A DNA stretch of 64,000 bases, from the NCBI RefSeq assembly GCF_002860865.1, contig NZ_PKIE01000001.1:186001-250000 (forward strand). The letters run 5' to 3'. A model generated the notes under the pieces. That model did no database searches, had not been told where the DNA came from, and saw only the letters and a list, made by a program, of their open reading frames with translations. Origin of the DNA: Streptococcus mitis (GTDB taxonomy: Bacteria; Bacillota; Bacilli; Lactobacillales; Streptococcaceae). Of this stretch, positions 1 through 9,089 are shown piece by piece. How positions within the stretch are numbered: the stretch's first letter is position 1; each line of letters starts with the position of its first letter. A program made the position numbers and the translations under genes.

Positions 1-1
1 G

Positions 2-676
2 GTTAATGTAGCAGCCTACGATATGGAAATCATCGGTCAAGCTGAAAATGGAAGACAGGCTTGGGAATTGATACAAAAGCAGGTGCCAGATATCATTTTA
101 ACCGATATCAACATGCCTCAGCTAAATGGCATCCAGTTAGCCAGTCTGGTCCGAGAAACCTATCCTCAGGTGCATTTGGTTTTTTTAACTGGCTACGATG
201 ATTTTGATTATGCCTTGTCTGCCGTCAAACTCGGTGTGGATGACTACCTGCTCAAGCCCTTTTCTCGTCAGGATATTGAGGAAATGTTGAGGAAAATCAA
301 GCAAAAGTTGGATAAGGAAGAAAAAGAAGAGCAGTTACAAGATTTATTAACTGATAAGTTTGAAGGAAACATGGCCCAGAAAATCCAGTCCCATCTGGCT
401 GATAGCCAGTTTAGTTTAAAGTCTTTGGCCAGTGACTTGGGCTTTAGTCCGACTTATCTGAGTTCTTTGATTAAGAAAGAGTTGGGCCTACCTTTTCAGG
501 ATTATCTGGTGAGAGAACGTGTCAAACAAGCCAAGCTCTTGCTTTTAACTACAGATTTGAAGATTTATGAGATCGCAGAAAAGGTTGGTTTTGAAGATAT
601 GAACTACTTTACCCAACGTTTTAAACAGATTGCAGGTGTGACACCTCGTCAGTTTAAGAAAGGGGGAGGTCGATGA
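2..676 (+). CDS. rr09: Response regulator RR09 (YesN/AraC type), 5' end cut by window
   Basis: The reading frame is open back to base 2, so the start codon and roughly the first 20 residues lie outside the window. What remains is a CheY-like receiver, with the phospho-acceptor Asp in the visible TDINMP motif and the conserved Lys in LLKPF, then a short charged linker and a C-terminal AraC-type double helix-turn-helix (about the last 100 residues). This is the cytoplasmic, DNA-binding partner of the histidine kinase that follows. The two genes overlap in ATGA, so they are translationally coupled. In pneumococci this pair is two-component system 09 (also called zmpRS), placed just upstream of zmpB. 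The target genes cannot be read from the sequence. Confidence 0.93.
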   Translation, partial: VNVAAYDMEIIGQAENGRQAWELIQKQVPDIILTDINMPQLNGIQLASLVRETYPQVHLVFLTGYDDFDYALSAVKLGVDDYLLKPFSRQDIEEMLRKIKQKLDKEEKEEQLQDLLTDKFEGNMAQKIQSHLADSQFSLKSLASDLGFSPTYLSSLIKKELGLPFQDYLVRERVKQAKLLLLTTDLKIYEIAEKVGFEDMNYFTQRFKQIAGVTPRQFKKGGGR

Positions 677-2364
677 AGCGTTCTTCTCTTCTAGTCAGAA
701 TGGTTATTTCCATCTTTCTGGTCTTTCTCATTCTCCTAGCTCTGGTTGGGACTTTCTACTATCAATCTAGTTCATCAGCTATTGAGGCTACCATTGAAGG
801 CAATAGCCAGACGACTATCAGCCAAACTAGCCACTTTATCCAGTCTTATATCAAAAAATTAGAAACCACCTCGACTAGTTTGACCCAGCAGACGGATGTC
901 CTAGCCTATGCTGAGAATCCCAGTCAAGACAAGGTCAAGGGAATCCGAAATCTGTTTTTGACCATCTTAAAGGCAGACCAAGACTTGAAAACGGTAGTTC
1001 TGGTCACCAAATCAGGTCAGGTCATTTCTACAGATGATAGTGTGCAAATGAAAACTTCCTCTGATATGATGGCTGAGGATTGGTACCAAAAGGCCATTCA
1101 TCAGGGGGCTAAGCCCGTTTTGACTCCAGCTCGTAAATCAGATAGTCAGTGGGTCATTTCTGTCACTCAAGAACTTGTTGATGCAAAGGGAGCCAATCTG
1201 GGTGTACTTCGTTTGGATATTTCTTATGAAACTCTGGAAGCCTATCTCAACCAGCTACAGTTGGGCCAGCAGGGTTTTGCCTTTATCATCAATGAAAATC
1301 ATGAATTTGTCTACCATCCTCAACATACAGTTTACAGCTCGTCTAGCGAAATGGAGGTCATGAAACCCTACATCGAGACAGGTCAGGGCTATACGCTAGA
1401 TCACCAGTCCTACGTCAGTCAAGAAAAGATTGCTGGAACTGATTGGACGGTGCTTGGGGTGTCTTCGCTGGAGAAGTTAGAGCAAGTTCGGAGTCAGCTC
1501 ATGTGGACCTTGCTTGGAGCCAGTTTCACCTCTCTTCTTGCCTGTCTCTGTTTGGTGTGGCTTAGTCTTAAACGCTGGATTGCTCCTATGAATGACTTGA
1601 GAGAAACCATGCTGGAGATTGCTTCTGGTAATCAGAATCTTCGTGCCAAGGAAGCTGGTGCTTATGAACTGAGAGAAGTGACTCGCCAATTTAATGCCAT
1701 GTTGGATCAGATTGATCAGCTGATGGCGGATATTCGCAGGCAGGAAGAAACGACCCGTCAGTACCAACTTCAAGCTCTATCGAGCCAGATTAATCCGCAT
1801 TTCCTCTATAACACCTTGGACACAATCATCTGGATGGCTGAATTTCAGGATAGTCAGCGAGTGGTTCAGGTGACCAAGTCCTTGGCGACCTATTTCCGCT
1901 TGGCTCTAAATCAGGGTAAGGACTTGATTTGCCTGTCTGACGAAATCAACCATGTCCGCCAGTATCTCTTTATCCAGAAACAACGCTATGGAGATAAGCT
2001 GGAATACGAAATTGCTGAAAATCCTGCCTTTGATAATCTGGTCTTGCCTAAGCTGGTGTTACAACCCTTGGTAGAAAATGCCCTTTACCATGGCATTAAG
2101 GAAAAGGAAGGTCAGGGACATATTAGAGTTTCTGTTCAGAAACAGGATTCAGGATTGGTCATCCGTATTGAGGATGATGGCGTTGGCTTCCAAGTTGCTG
2201 GCGATAGTAGTCAAAGTCAACTCAAACGTGGGGGAGTTGGTCTGCAAAATGTTGACCAACGGCTCAAACTTCATTTTGGAGCCAATTACCAGATGAAGAT
2301 CGATTCTGCCCCTTTAAAGGGTACGACAGTTGAAATATACATAAATAGAATAGAAACTAACTAA
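673..2364 (+). CDS. hk09: Sensor histidine kinase HK09 (YesM type)
   Basis: Membrane kinase of 563 residues. A first membrane helix (about 8-30) is followed by a large extracellular Cache-like sensor region (about 35-270), a second helix (about 275-298), a HAMP linker, and a His_kinase domain with the phospho-acceptor His376 in the INPHFLYNT motif. The C-terminal ATPase domain shows the N-box (LVENALYHG) and G-boxes (DDGVGF, GGVGLQN). The start overlaps the response regulator stop. The gene ends in a strong terminator that overlaps its stop codon. The signal sensed is unknown. Family membership is clear; a link to zmpB control is suggested only by position and by the older zmpS name. Confidence 0.94.
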   Translation: MKRSSLLVRMVISIFLVFLILLALVGTFYYQSSSSAIEATIEGNSQTTISQTSHFIQSYIKKLETTSTSLTQQTDVLAYAENPSQDKVKGIRNLFLTILKADQDLKTVVLVTKSGQVISTDDSVQMKTSSDMMAEDWYQKAIHQGAKPVLTPARKSDSQWVISVTQELVDAKGANLGVLRLDISYETLEAYLNQLQLGQQGFAFIINENHEFVYHPQHTVYSSSSEMEVMKPYIETGQGYTLDHQSYVSQEKIAGTDWTVLGVSSLEKLEQVRSQLMWTLLGASFTSLLACLCLVWLSLKRWIAPMNDLRETMLEIASGNQNLRAKEAGAYELREVTRQFNAMLDQIDQLMADIRRQEETTRQYQLQALSSQINPHFLYNTLDTIIWMAEFQDSQRVVQVTKSLATYFRLALNQGKDLICLSDEINHVRQYLFIQKQRYGDKLEYEIAENPAFDNLVLPKLVLQPLVENALYHGIKEKEGQGHIRVSVQKQDSGLVIRIEDDGVGFQVAGDSSQSQLKRGGVGLQNVDQRLKLHFGANYQMKIDSAPLKGTTVEIYINRIETN

Positions 2365-2388
2365 CTCCCAGTCAATTCTGGGAGTTTT
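2363..2388 (+). terminator. Intrinsic terminator after hk09
   Basis: Perfect 9-bp stem AACTCCCAG / CTGGGAGTT around a 6-base loop, followed by TTT. It overlaps the TAA stop of hk09. Confidence 0.85.
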
Positions 2389-2423
2389 ATGCAGGTTGGA
2401 GCAAGATTTTCAGGTTGTCTATC

Positions 2424-2452
2424 TTGCTAAAAACAAGAAAAAACGATATGAT
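2424..2452 (+). promoter_or_regulatory. Promoter of the UPF0340-zmpB unit
   Basis: TTGCTA (-35, 2424-2429) and TATGAT (-10, 2447-2452) are separated by exactly 17 bases and lie just before the RBS of the next gene. No other promoter is evident between here and zmpB, so zmpB may be co-transcribed. Confidence 0.6.
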
Positions 2453-2478
2453 AGATAGTGATAAAAGAGGTATCAAGT

Positions 2479-3042
2479 ATGAAGGAAAAAGACATTCAAA
2501 GAGAGACAAGCCAGATTGTAGAAGATGTATTGGAAAAGACCAATTTGAAGCAAGGATCCATCTTTGTTTTAGGCCTTTCCTCTAGTGAAGTGATAGGTGG
2601 TCAGATTGGCAAGGAATCCAGCCAAGAAATTGGCGAAATCATTGTGAAGACCATCCTAGATATCTTAGAGGGAAAAGGAATTCATCTAGCTGTTCAAGGT
2701 TGTGAACATGTCAATCGGGCCCTCGTTGTTGAACGTCAGGTTGCAGAGCAGTTTGGTCTGGAAATTGTCAGTGTCCTTCCTACACTTCATGCAGGAGGTT
2801 CGGGTCAGTTGGCAGCCTTCAAGTTTATGAAGGATCCAGTTGAGGTTGAATTTATCAAGGCTCATGCTGGATTGGATATCGGAGACACTGCAATTGGCAT
2901 GCATGTCAAGCATGTTCAGGTTCCGATTCGCCCTCTTTTGAGAGAGATTGGTCATGCCCACGTAACGGCGTTGGCTAGTCGTCCAAAATTAATTGGAGGT
3001 GCGCGTGCGCATTATCCACAAGATTCTATTAGAAAGTCGTGA
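2479..3042 (+). CDS. UPF0340 / YwlG family protein (TIGR01440)
   Basis: Soluble protein of 187 residues from ATG 2479; a GTG at 2458 in the same frame is less likely because the AAAGAGG ribosome site lies correctly only for the ATG. The sequence contains the family's conserved [17 protein letters not shown] and [15 protein letters not shown] stretches. The family is widespread in Firmicutes and has no established biochemical role, so none is claimed. The stop codon comes two bases before the zmpB ATG, suggesting that the two genes are translated from one mRNA. Confidence 0.9.
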   Translation: MKEKDIQRETSQIVEDVLEKTNLKQGSIFVLGLSSSEVIGGQIGKESSQEIGEIIVKTILDILEGKGIHLAVQGCEHVNRALVVERQVAEQFGLEIVSVLPTLHAGGSGQLAAFKFMKDPVEVEFIKAHAGLDIGDTAIGMHVKHVQVPIRPLLREIGHAHVTALASRPKLIGGARAHYPQDSIRKS

Positions 3043-3044
3043 AA

Positions 3045-6000
3045 ATGAGAAAAACAAAACAGCAACTAGAAAAAATCACAAAATATTCAATTCGTAAGCT
3101 AACTGTTGGGGTCGGTCCTGTAGCCATCGGAGCCTTCCTTTTTGGAGCCAGTGCCCTTTCAGTAGATAAGGTTCAAGCCAATGAAGTTGGCAGTGCTCAT
3201 AGTGTTCATTACCGTTATTTGGCGGAGCAGGAATTGACCGAGTCTGAAAAAGCCCTGATTCACCATGAGGTTCCTACAGAATTTCAAGATGATGATATTC
3301 TCTATGTAGTTTATCGTAAGAAGGCAACTAACAGTCAACAACTTCCATACACAGGAAGTAAGGAACTAGCCTTGGCAGGTCTTGGTTTGGCAACGGCTTC
3401 TCTAGCAGTCTTTTTGGTGTCCAAAAAAGGTCGCAAAGAGGTTCTAGGTGTTCTTCTGATTGGTTCTTTAGGAGCTAGCACCTTTGTACCTTATGGAACA
3501 TTTGCATTTGAAAATAAAGAATTGCTTTCTTATAACCAAACTATTTCGGCCTCAACACATGAAGGTTTGGCTGAAGGGATTATCCATATTGATGGCTATG
3601 AATACATTGGATACTTCAAGGAAGCAGAACTCCATCCATCAAGACCAGCTTCAGCTGAGAAGCCTCAGTTGCCAGTAGAAAAGCAAAATGCAAATGAAAT
3701 CGAGAAAACAGAAGTAGCTCAGGAAAGACCTGCTGTTGCTTCGGAAATTGCCGTCGAAAAACCTGTAGTAGAGACTCCAGTTGCTCCTGCTGTTGAAGAA
3801 AAACCAGTTTCTGCGAAGCCTCAGGTTAGACAGGAAGAGAGCTTGGTTGAGATTCCTTTTGAAATGGTCACAAGCCCAGATGCGAATCTAGCAGAAGGAC
3901 AGACTCGTATCGTCACAGCTGGAGTAAATGGTAAGCGTCGCCTTGTAACCAAAGTTTCGGTGGTTAATGGTCAAGAAGTTAGAGAAGTCATCGAAGACCA
4001 AGTGGTTCAAAATCCTGTGTCGCAAGTCATTGCAGTCGGAACCAAGAAAGAGGTGCAACCTGCCCCAACTCCAGTACCACAAGTTGAATCAACTCACCAA
4101 GTAGCTAAAGGAACTCAAGAGGAAGGTAAATCAGGCCAAGCCTTAACACAACCGGAATTGCCAGAGGCTCAAGTAGAAGCAAAAGGAACTCAAGAGGAGG
4201 GTAAATCAGGCCAAGCCTTAACACAACCGGAATTGCCAGAAGCCCCAGTAGAAGCAAAAGGAACTCAAGAGGCAGGCAAAGAAGGCCAAGCTTTAGTACA
4301 GCCAGAACTTTCAGAGGCTACAGTAGAGTCTAAAGGAACTCAAGAAGCAGGTAAGGAAGGTCAATCTTTAACGCAATCGGAACTACCAGAAGCTATAGTA
4401 GAGTCTAAAGGAACCCAAGAGGCAGGCAAGGAAGGTCAAGCACTTGTTCAAGATCAATTACCTGAGTACAAAGTAACTGAGGGAACCCTTGTTGAAACAT
4501 CAACTACAGATTTAGACTACAAAACTGAAACGACTGAGGATCCAACCAAGTATACGGACGAAGAAACTGTCCTACGAAATGGTGAAAAAGGAAGTCAAGT
4601 TACAAAAACAACCTATAAAACGGTAGAAGGTGTCAAAACTGACCAAGTTCTTTCAACTAGTACGGAAGTGACCAAGGAGCCTGTAAACCAACAGGTAAGC
4701 CGTGGTACAAAACCAATTGAAGGAACTCTTGTAGAAGAAAGTCTTGAAAAGATTCCATTTAAGGAAGTTGTTAAAGAAGATGACCAACTGAAAAAAGGCT
4801 TAGAAGTTGTAGCTCAAGAAGGCAAAGAAGGCCAGAAAAAAATCACCAAGACCTTTAATACCATTAAGGGAGTTAAAACAGAAGACGCTCCAAAAGTTAC
4901 AGAGGAAATCCTTGAGGCACCTCAAGACAAAATTTTGAAACGTGGTACCAAGACCTTTGAAAAACCAGTATTGACCATCACTGCAGTTGAACCTAAGGAT
5001 TTGAAACGTACTTCAGATGTTAAATACAGTCTAGAAAATCCAAGCAAGGCGGCCATTAAATCTATCACCTTAACTCTGAAAAAAGGTGATGAGATTGTGA
5101 AAACATTGAATGTTTCACCTGACAACTTAACAGCTAGCCTGACAGATTTGCAATACTACAAAGATTATAAGATTGAAACTAAGATGGTTTATGACCGTGG
5201 TGAAGGCGATGAGGAAGTAGTTCTGAATGAAGAACCTCTAAGAATTGACCTCAAAAAAGTTGAAATCAAAAATATCAAAGAAACAAGCTTGATGAGTGTG
5301 GACGCTGACGGTAATGAAACAGATACTAGTTTGCTTACAGAAAAACCAGCTGATGTTGCCCCACTTTATCTACGAGTGACCACTCACGACAACAAGGTTA
5401 CACGACTTGCTGTTGACAAGATTGAAGAAGTAGAAAAAGACGGAAAAACTTTATATAAAGTTACTGCCAAAGCACCAGACTTAGTTCAACGAAATGCTGA
5501 AAATACACTTAGCGAAGAGTATGTTCATTACTTTGAAAAACAAAAAGCAAAAGAAGGTAATGTTTACTACAACTTCAATGAGCTTGTAAAAGATATGAAA
5601 GCTAACCCTAGCGGTGAGTTTAAACTTGGTGCAGATCTAAATGCAGCTAATGTACCAACTCCAAATAAAGAGTATGTTCCTGGTACATTTAAAGGTAAGT
5701 TATCAAGTGTTGAGGGACAACGTTATTCAATCCACAATATGACACGTCAATTATTTGGTGGTATTGAAGGTGGTTCGGTTAAAGATGTTAACTTGGCTAA
5801 TGTCGATATTAATATGCCTTGGATTGATAACATTTCTGCTCTTGCTAGAACTGTTAAGAATGCTACTGTTGAGAATATTAAAGTAACTGGTAGCATAACT
5901 GGTAGAGATGGAATTGCCGGACTTGTTAACAAATTAGATAACGGCGGACAGCTTACTAATGTTGCTTATATCGGTAAACTTACTGGTGTAGGTGATAGAG

Positions 6001-9000
6001 GATGGGACTTCGCTGGTATGGTTGGTGAAATCTGGAAAGGTAATGTTAATAAAGGATATGTAGAAGCTGATATAGTTGCTAATAAAGCTCGTATCGGTGG
6101 ATTTGTCGCTAGATCAGATAACGGTTCTGATCCTAACGGAATTGGTAAATATGGTTCTGTTCGTAACGCTGTTACGAAAGGAACTATTAAGGTAAATACA
6201 CCTGTTGAAGTAGGTGGTTTCCTTAGTAAGAACTGGGCATGGGGTAAAGTTGCAGACTCTGTGTCTATGATGAAAGTTGAAAATGGTGAAGTGTTCTATG
6301 GATCTAAAGATATTGACGAAGATGGTGGATACTTCTCAAATAACGCTTTAGAACGTAACTTTATCGTGAAAGATGTAAGTACAGGTAAACGTTCATTTAA
6401 ATTCTCTGTTTCTAACCGAATTAAAGAAGTGTCTCAAGATGAAGCTGACCAGAAAATTGCAACATTAGGAATTACAGCTAATGATTATGTTATCAATCCT
6501 CTTGTTTCAGATACATTAAATAATGTTAAACCAAAGTCTGACACTTACAAAGATACTCAAGATTACGATGCTTCTCGTGAACTTGCTTATCGTAATGTTG
6601 AAAAACTTCAACCGTTCTACAATAAAGAGTGGATTGTAAATCAAGGAAATAAATTAGCTACTGATAGTCCATTAATGACTAAAGAAGTATTGTCTGTGAC
6701 TGCAATGAAAGGCAATGACTTTGTCACAGACCTTACAGATGCCGACCATATTATGGTTCACTACGCAGATAAGACAAAAGATATCTTTACGATTTCTCCT
6801 AAGGACTCTCAAGTTAAGCAAGTAAAAGAATACAGTGTCGCTGAGCTTGGTGAAGTTGTTTACACACCAAACATTGTTGTAAAAGATCGTGCTGACTTAA
6901 TCAGTGCTATTGAAAGCAAATTAAGCCCTGTTGAATTGCAATCTGACCCGATTTACCAACACTTGGGTAGAACTGGTGGCAATAAAGTCAATGCAATTAA
7001 GGACTTGTACCTAGAAGAAAGCTTCAAGTATGTTAAATATAATCTTAATAAATTCGTTACGAAGTTAGTAGAAAATGAAGATCACCAGCTTAACACTGAT
7101 GAAGCTGCAAAACGTGCCTTGATTAAGAAAATTGATGACAATAAGGCTGCAGTTCTTCTTGGATTAACTTACCTAAATCGTTACTACGGTGTTAAATTCG
7201 ATGACTTTAACATTAAAGAGTTAATGTTATTCAAACCGGACTTCTACGGTAAGAATGTTAGTGTCCTAGATAGAATCATCAATATTGGTTCTAAAGAAAG
7301 TTATATTAAGGGGGACCGCACTCACGATGCCTATCGTGAAGTGATTGCCGGTGCTACTGGTAAAGGTAATTTACATGAGTTCCTGAAATACAATATGGAA
7401 CTCTTCACAAGTGATACAGACTTAAACGATTGGTTCATAAAAGCAACTAAAGATAATGTATATGTCGTTGAACCGAAGACAACAACTCCTGAATTTGCTG
7501 ATAAGAAACACAGAGCATACGAAGGATTGAATAATGATGTTCACGGTAAAATGATTCTTCCACTTCTGAATTTAAAAGATGCACATATGTTCTTAATCTC
7601 AACATATAACACTATGGCTTACAGTTCATTTGAAAAATACGGTAAGAATACTGCGGAAGAACGCGAAGCATTCAAAGCTGAAATCAATAAAGTCGCTAAA
7701 GGTCAACAAAATTACCTAGACTTCTGGTCTCGTCTATCATTAGATAAAGTTCGTAACCAACTGCTCAAGAGCAACAATATGGTACCAACTCCTGTGTTAG
7801 ATAACCAAAACTACAAAGAAGGTACTGATAAATACGGTCACACTAATAGCGGTAAAGATGTCGCTCCAGTTCGTGAATTGTACGGACCAACAGGTCGTTA
7901 CCATGCTACTGACTGGCGTATGGGAGCTGTAGCTCGTATCTACGGTAATCCTTATAAGGATGATTCAGTCTTCTTCATGGTTACCAATATGATTAGTGAC
8001 TTTGGTATCTCAGCCTTCACTCACGAAACGACTCACGTAAATGACCGCATGGTTTACCTAGGTGGTTCTAGACACCGTGAAGGTACTGACCTAGAAGCAT
8101 TCGCACAAGGTATGTTACAATCTCCTGCTGAAACAAGTCCAAACGGTGATTTCAAAGCACTAGGATTGAACATGGCCTACGAACGTCCAAATGACGGAAA
8201 CCAATGGTATAATACTAATCCAAACGATCTGACATCTCGTGAAGAAATCGATCACTACATGAAAGGTTTCAATGATACGCTTATGCTTCTTGATTATCTT
8301 GAAGGAGAAGCTGTAATTGATAAACACGATAAAGCACTAAACAACGCTTGGTTCAAGAAAGTTGCTAAAAAACTACGTAACGCTAATACGAAGAACCAAT
8401 ACGATGAGGTTCGTGATTTGAATGCAGAAGAAAAAGAATATAACTTAACTTCTGTTAACGACCTAGTAGATAAGAACTTCATGACCAAACACGGTCCTGG
8501 TAATGGTACTTATGACCCAACTGGATTTGGCTCTGCCTATGTAACGGTGCCTATCACTGCTGGTATCTATGGTGGTAATACAAGTGAAGGAGCTCCAGGC
8601 TCTATGTCATTCAAACATAACACATTCCGTATGTGGGGTTACTTTGGATATGAAAAAGGCTTCTTAAACTACGCTTCTAACATGCTGAAAAATGAGTCTA
8701 AACAGGCTGGTCATGCTACTCTAGGTGATGACTTTATCATTAAGAAAGTTTCTGATGGTAAATTTAATACTCTAGAAGATTGGAAGAAAGAATACTTCAA
8801 AGAAGTTGTTGATAAAGCGAAAGCAGGATTTAACCCAGTTACAATTGACGGTACTACATACAGTAGTTACGATGACTTGAAGAATGCATTTGCTGCAGCT
8901 GTTGATAAAGATAAAGCTACTCTTAAAAATGGATCAGTTAAATTTGATAATACTGTATCACTTAAAGAGAAAATCTTCAAGAAACTTCTTCAACAAACAA

Positions 9001-9029
9001 ATAGCTTTAAAACTTCAATCTTTAAATAA
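3045..9029 (+). CDS. zmpB: Zinc metalloprotease ZmpB (peptidase M26)
   Basis: Very large surface protease, 1994 residues from ATG 3045; a GTG two codons upstream is possible, and neither has a clear ribosome site. Order: YSIRK-type export signal (about 13-45), LPYTG at residues 100-104 with two membrane helices after it (the N-terminal anchor typical of M26 enzymes rather than a C-terminal one), a G5-like domain (about 275-340), five 25-residue repeats (355-479), two more G5-like blocks (about 480-645), a beta-helix-like region rich in Gly/Asn (about 890-1080), and the catalytic domain. Zinc ligands are visible in HETTH (1660-1664) and Glu1684. Pneumococcal ZmpB is linked to inflammation and virulence; the substrate of this allele cannot be told. 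A terminator follows. Confidence 0.95.
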   Translation: MRKTKQQLEKITKYSIRKLTVGVGPVAIGAFLFGASALSVDKVQANEVGSAHSVHYRYLAEQELTESEKALIHHEVPTEFQDDDILYVVYRKKATNSQQLPYTGSKELALAGLGLATASLAVFLVSKKGRKEVLGVLLIGSLGASTFVPYGTFAFENKELLSYNQTISASTHEGLAEGIIHIDGYEYIGYFKEAELHPSRPASAEKPQLPVEKQNANEIEKTEVAQERPAVASEIAVEKPVVETPVAPAVEEKPVSAKPQVRQEESLVEIPFEMVTSPDANLAEGQTRIVTAGVNGKRRLVTKVSVVNGQEVREVIEDQVVQNPVSQVIAVGTKKEVQPAPTPVPQVESTHQVAKGTQEEGKSGQALTQPELPEAQVEAKGTQEEGKSGQALTQPELPEAPVEAKGTQEAGKEGQALVQPELSEATVESKGTQEAGKEGQSLTQSELPEAIVESKGTQEAGKEGQALVQDQLPEYKVTEGTLVETSTTDLDYKTETTEDPTKYTDEETVLRNGEKGSQVTKTTYKTVEGVKTDQVLSTSTEVTKEPVNQQVSRGTKPIEGTLVEESLEKIPFKEVVKEDDQLKKGLEVVAQEGKEGQKKITKTFNTIKGVKTEDAPKVTEEILEAPQDKILKRGTKTFEKPVLTITAVEPKDLKRTSDVKYSLENPSKAAIKSITLTLKKGDEIVKTLNVSPDNLTASLTDLQYYKDYKIETKMVYDRGEGDEEVVLNEEPLRIDLKKVEIKNIKETSLMSVDADGNETDTSLLTEKPADVAPLYLRVTTHDNKVTRLAVDKIEEVEKDGKTLYKVTAKAPDLVQRNAENTLSEEYVHYFEKQKAKEGNVYYNFNELVKDMKANPSGEFKLGADLNAANVPTPNKEYVPGTFKGKLSSVEGQRYSIHNMTRQLFGGIEGGSVKDVNLANVDINMPWIDNISALARTVKNATVENIKVTGSITGRDGIAGLVNKLDNGGQLTNVAYIGKLTGVGDRGWDFAGMVGEIWKGNVNKGYVEADIVANKARIGGFVARSDNGSDPNGIGKYGSVRNAVTKGTIKVNTPVEVGGFLSKNWAWGKVADSVSMMKVENGEVFYGSKDIDEDGGYFSNNALERNFIVKDVSTGKRSFKFSVSNRIKEVSQDEADQKIATLGITANDYVINPLVSDTLNNVKPKSDTYKDTQDYDASRELAYRNVEKLQPFYNKEWIVNQGNKLATDSPLMTKEVLSVTAMKGNDFVTDLTDADHIMVHYADKTKDIFTISPKDSQVKQVKEYSVAELGEVVYTPNIVVKDRADLISAIESKLSPVELQSDPIYQHLGRTGGNKVNAIKDLYLEESFKYVKYNLNKFVTKLVENEDHQLNTDEAAKRALIKKIDDNKAAVLLGLTYLNRYYGVKFDDFNIKELMLFKPDFYGKNVSVLDRIINIGSKESYIKGDRTHDAYREVIAGATGKGNLHEFLKYNMELFTSDTDLNDWFIKATKDNVYVVEPKTTTPEFADKKHRAYEGLNNDVHGKMILPLLNLKDAHMFLISTYNTMAYSSFEKYGKNTAEEREAFKAEINKVAKGQQNYLDFWSRLSLDKVRNQLLKSNNMVPTPVLDNQNYKEGTDKYGHTNSGKDVAPVRELYGPTGRYHATDWRMGAVARIYGNPYKDDSVFFMVTNMISDFGISAFTHETTHVNDRMVYLGGSRHREGTDLEAFAQGMLQSPAETSPNGDFKALGLNMAYERPNDGNQWYNTNPNDLTSREEIDHYMKGFNDTLMLLDYLEGEAVIDKHDKALNNAWFKKVAKKLRNANTKNQYDEVRDLNAEEKEYNLTSVNDLVDKNFMTKHGPGNGTYDPTGFGSAYVTVPITAGIYGGNTSEGAPGSMSFKHNTFRMWGYFGYEKGFLNYASNMLKNESKQAGHATLGDDFIIKKVSDGKFNTLEDWKKEYFKEVVDKAKAGFNPVTIDGTTYSSYDDLKNAFAAAVDKDKATLKNGSVKFDNTVSLKEKIFKKLLQQTNSFKTSIFK
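4107..4481 (+). repeat. Five tandem 75-bp repeats inside zmpB
   Basis: Five in-frame units begin at 4107, 4182, 4257, 4332 and 4407. Each codes 25 residues starting KGTQE-GK-GQAL. Units 1 and 2 are almost identical in DNA, which suggests recent duplication; units 3-5 have diverged (EAGKEGQ variants). Confidence 0.9.
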
Positions 9030-9038
9030 TTGAAATCT

Positions 9039-9067
9039 CTCATCTGCTTTGCGGATGAGGGTTTTCT
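9039..9067 (+). terminator. Terminator after zmpB
   Basis: Stem CTCATCTGC / GCGGATGAG (one G-T pair) with a TTT loop, followed by GGTTTTCTT. Confidence 0.8.
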
Positions 9068-9074
9068 TAATTTG

Positions 9075-9083
9075 TGCTATACT
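9075..9083 (+). promoter_or_regulatory. Extended -10 promoter directly at pabB start
   Basis: TGC-TATACT ends 6 bases before the ATG at 9090. Transcription would begin at about the A of the ATG. No Shine-Dalgarno sequence lies between. Confidence 0.6.
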
Positions 9084-9089
9084 TAAGAT

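Noticed and set aside
4107..4481. Tandem repeats as a possible CRISPR array
   Set aside because: The repeats are contiguous, in frame with zmpB and have no unique spacers or cas genes nearby.
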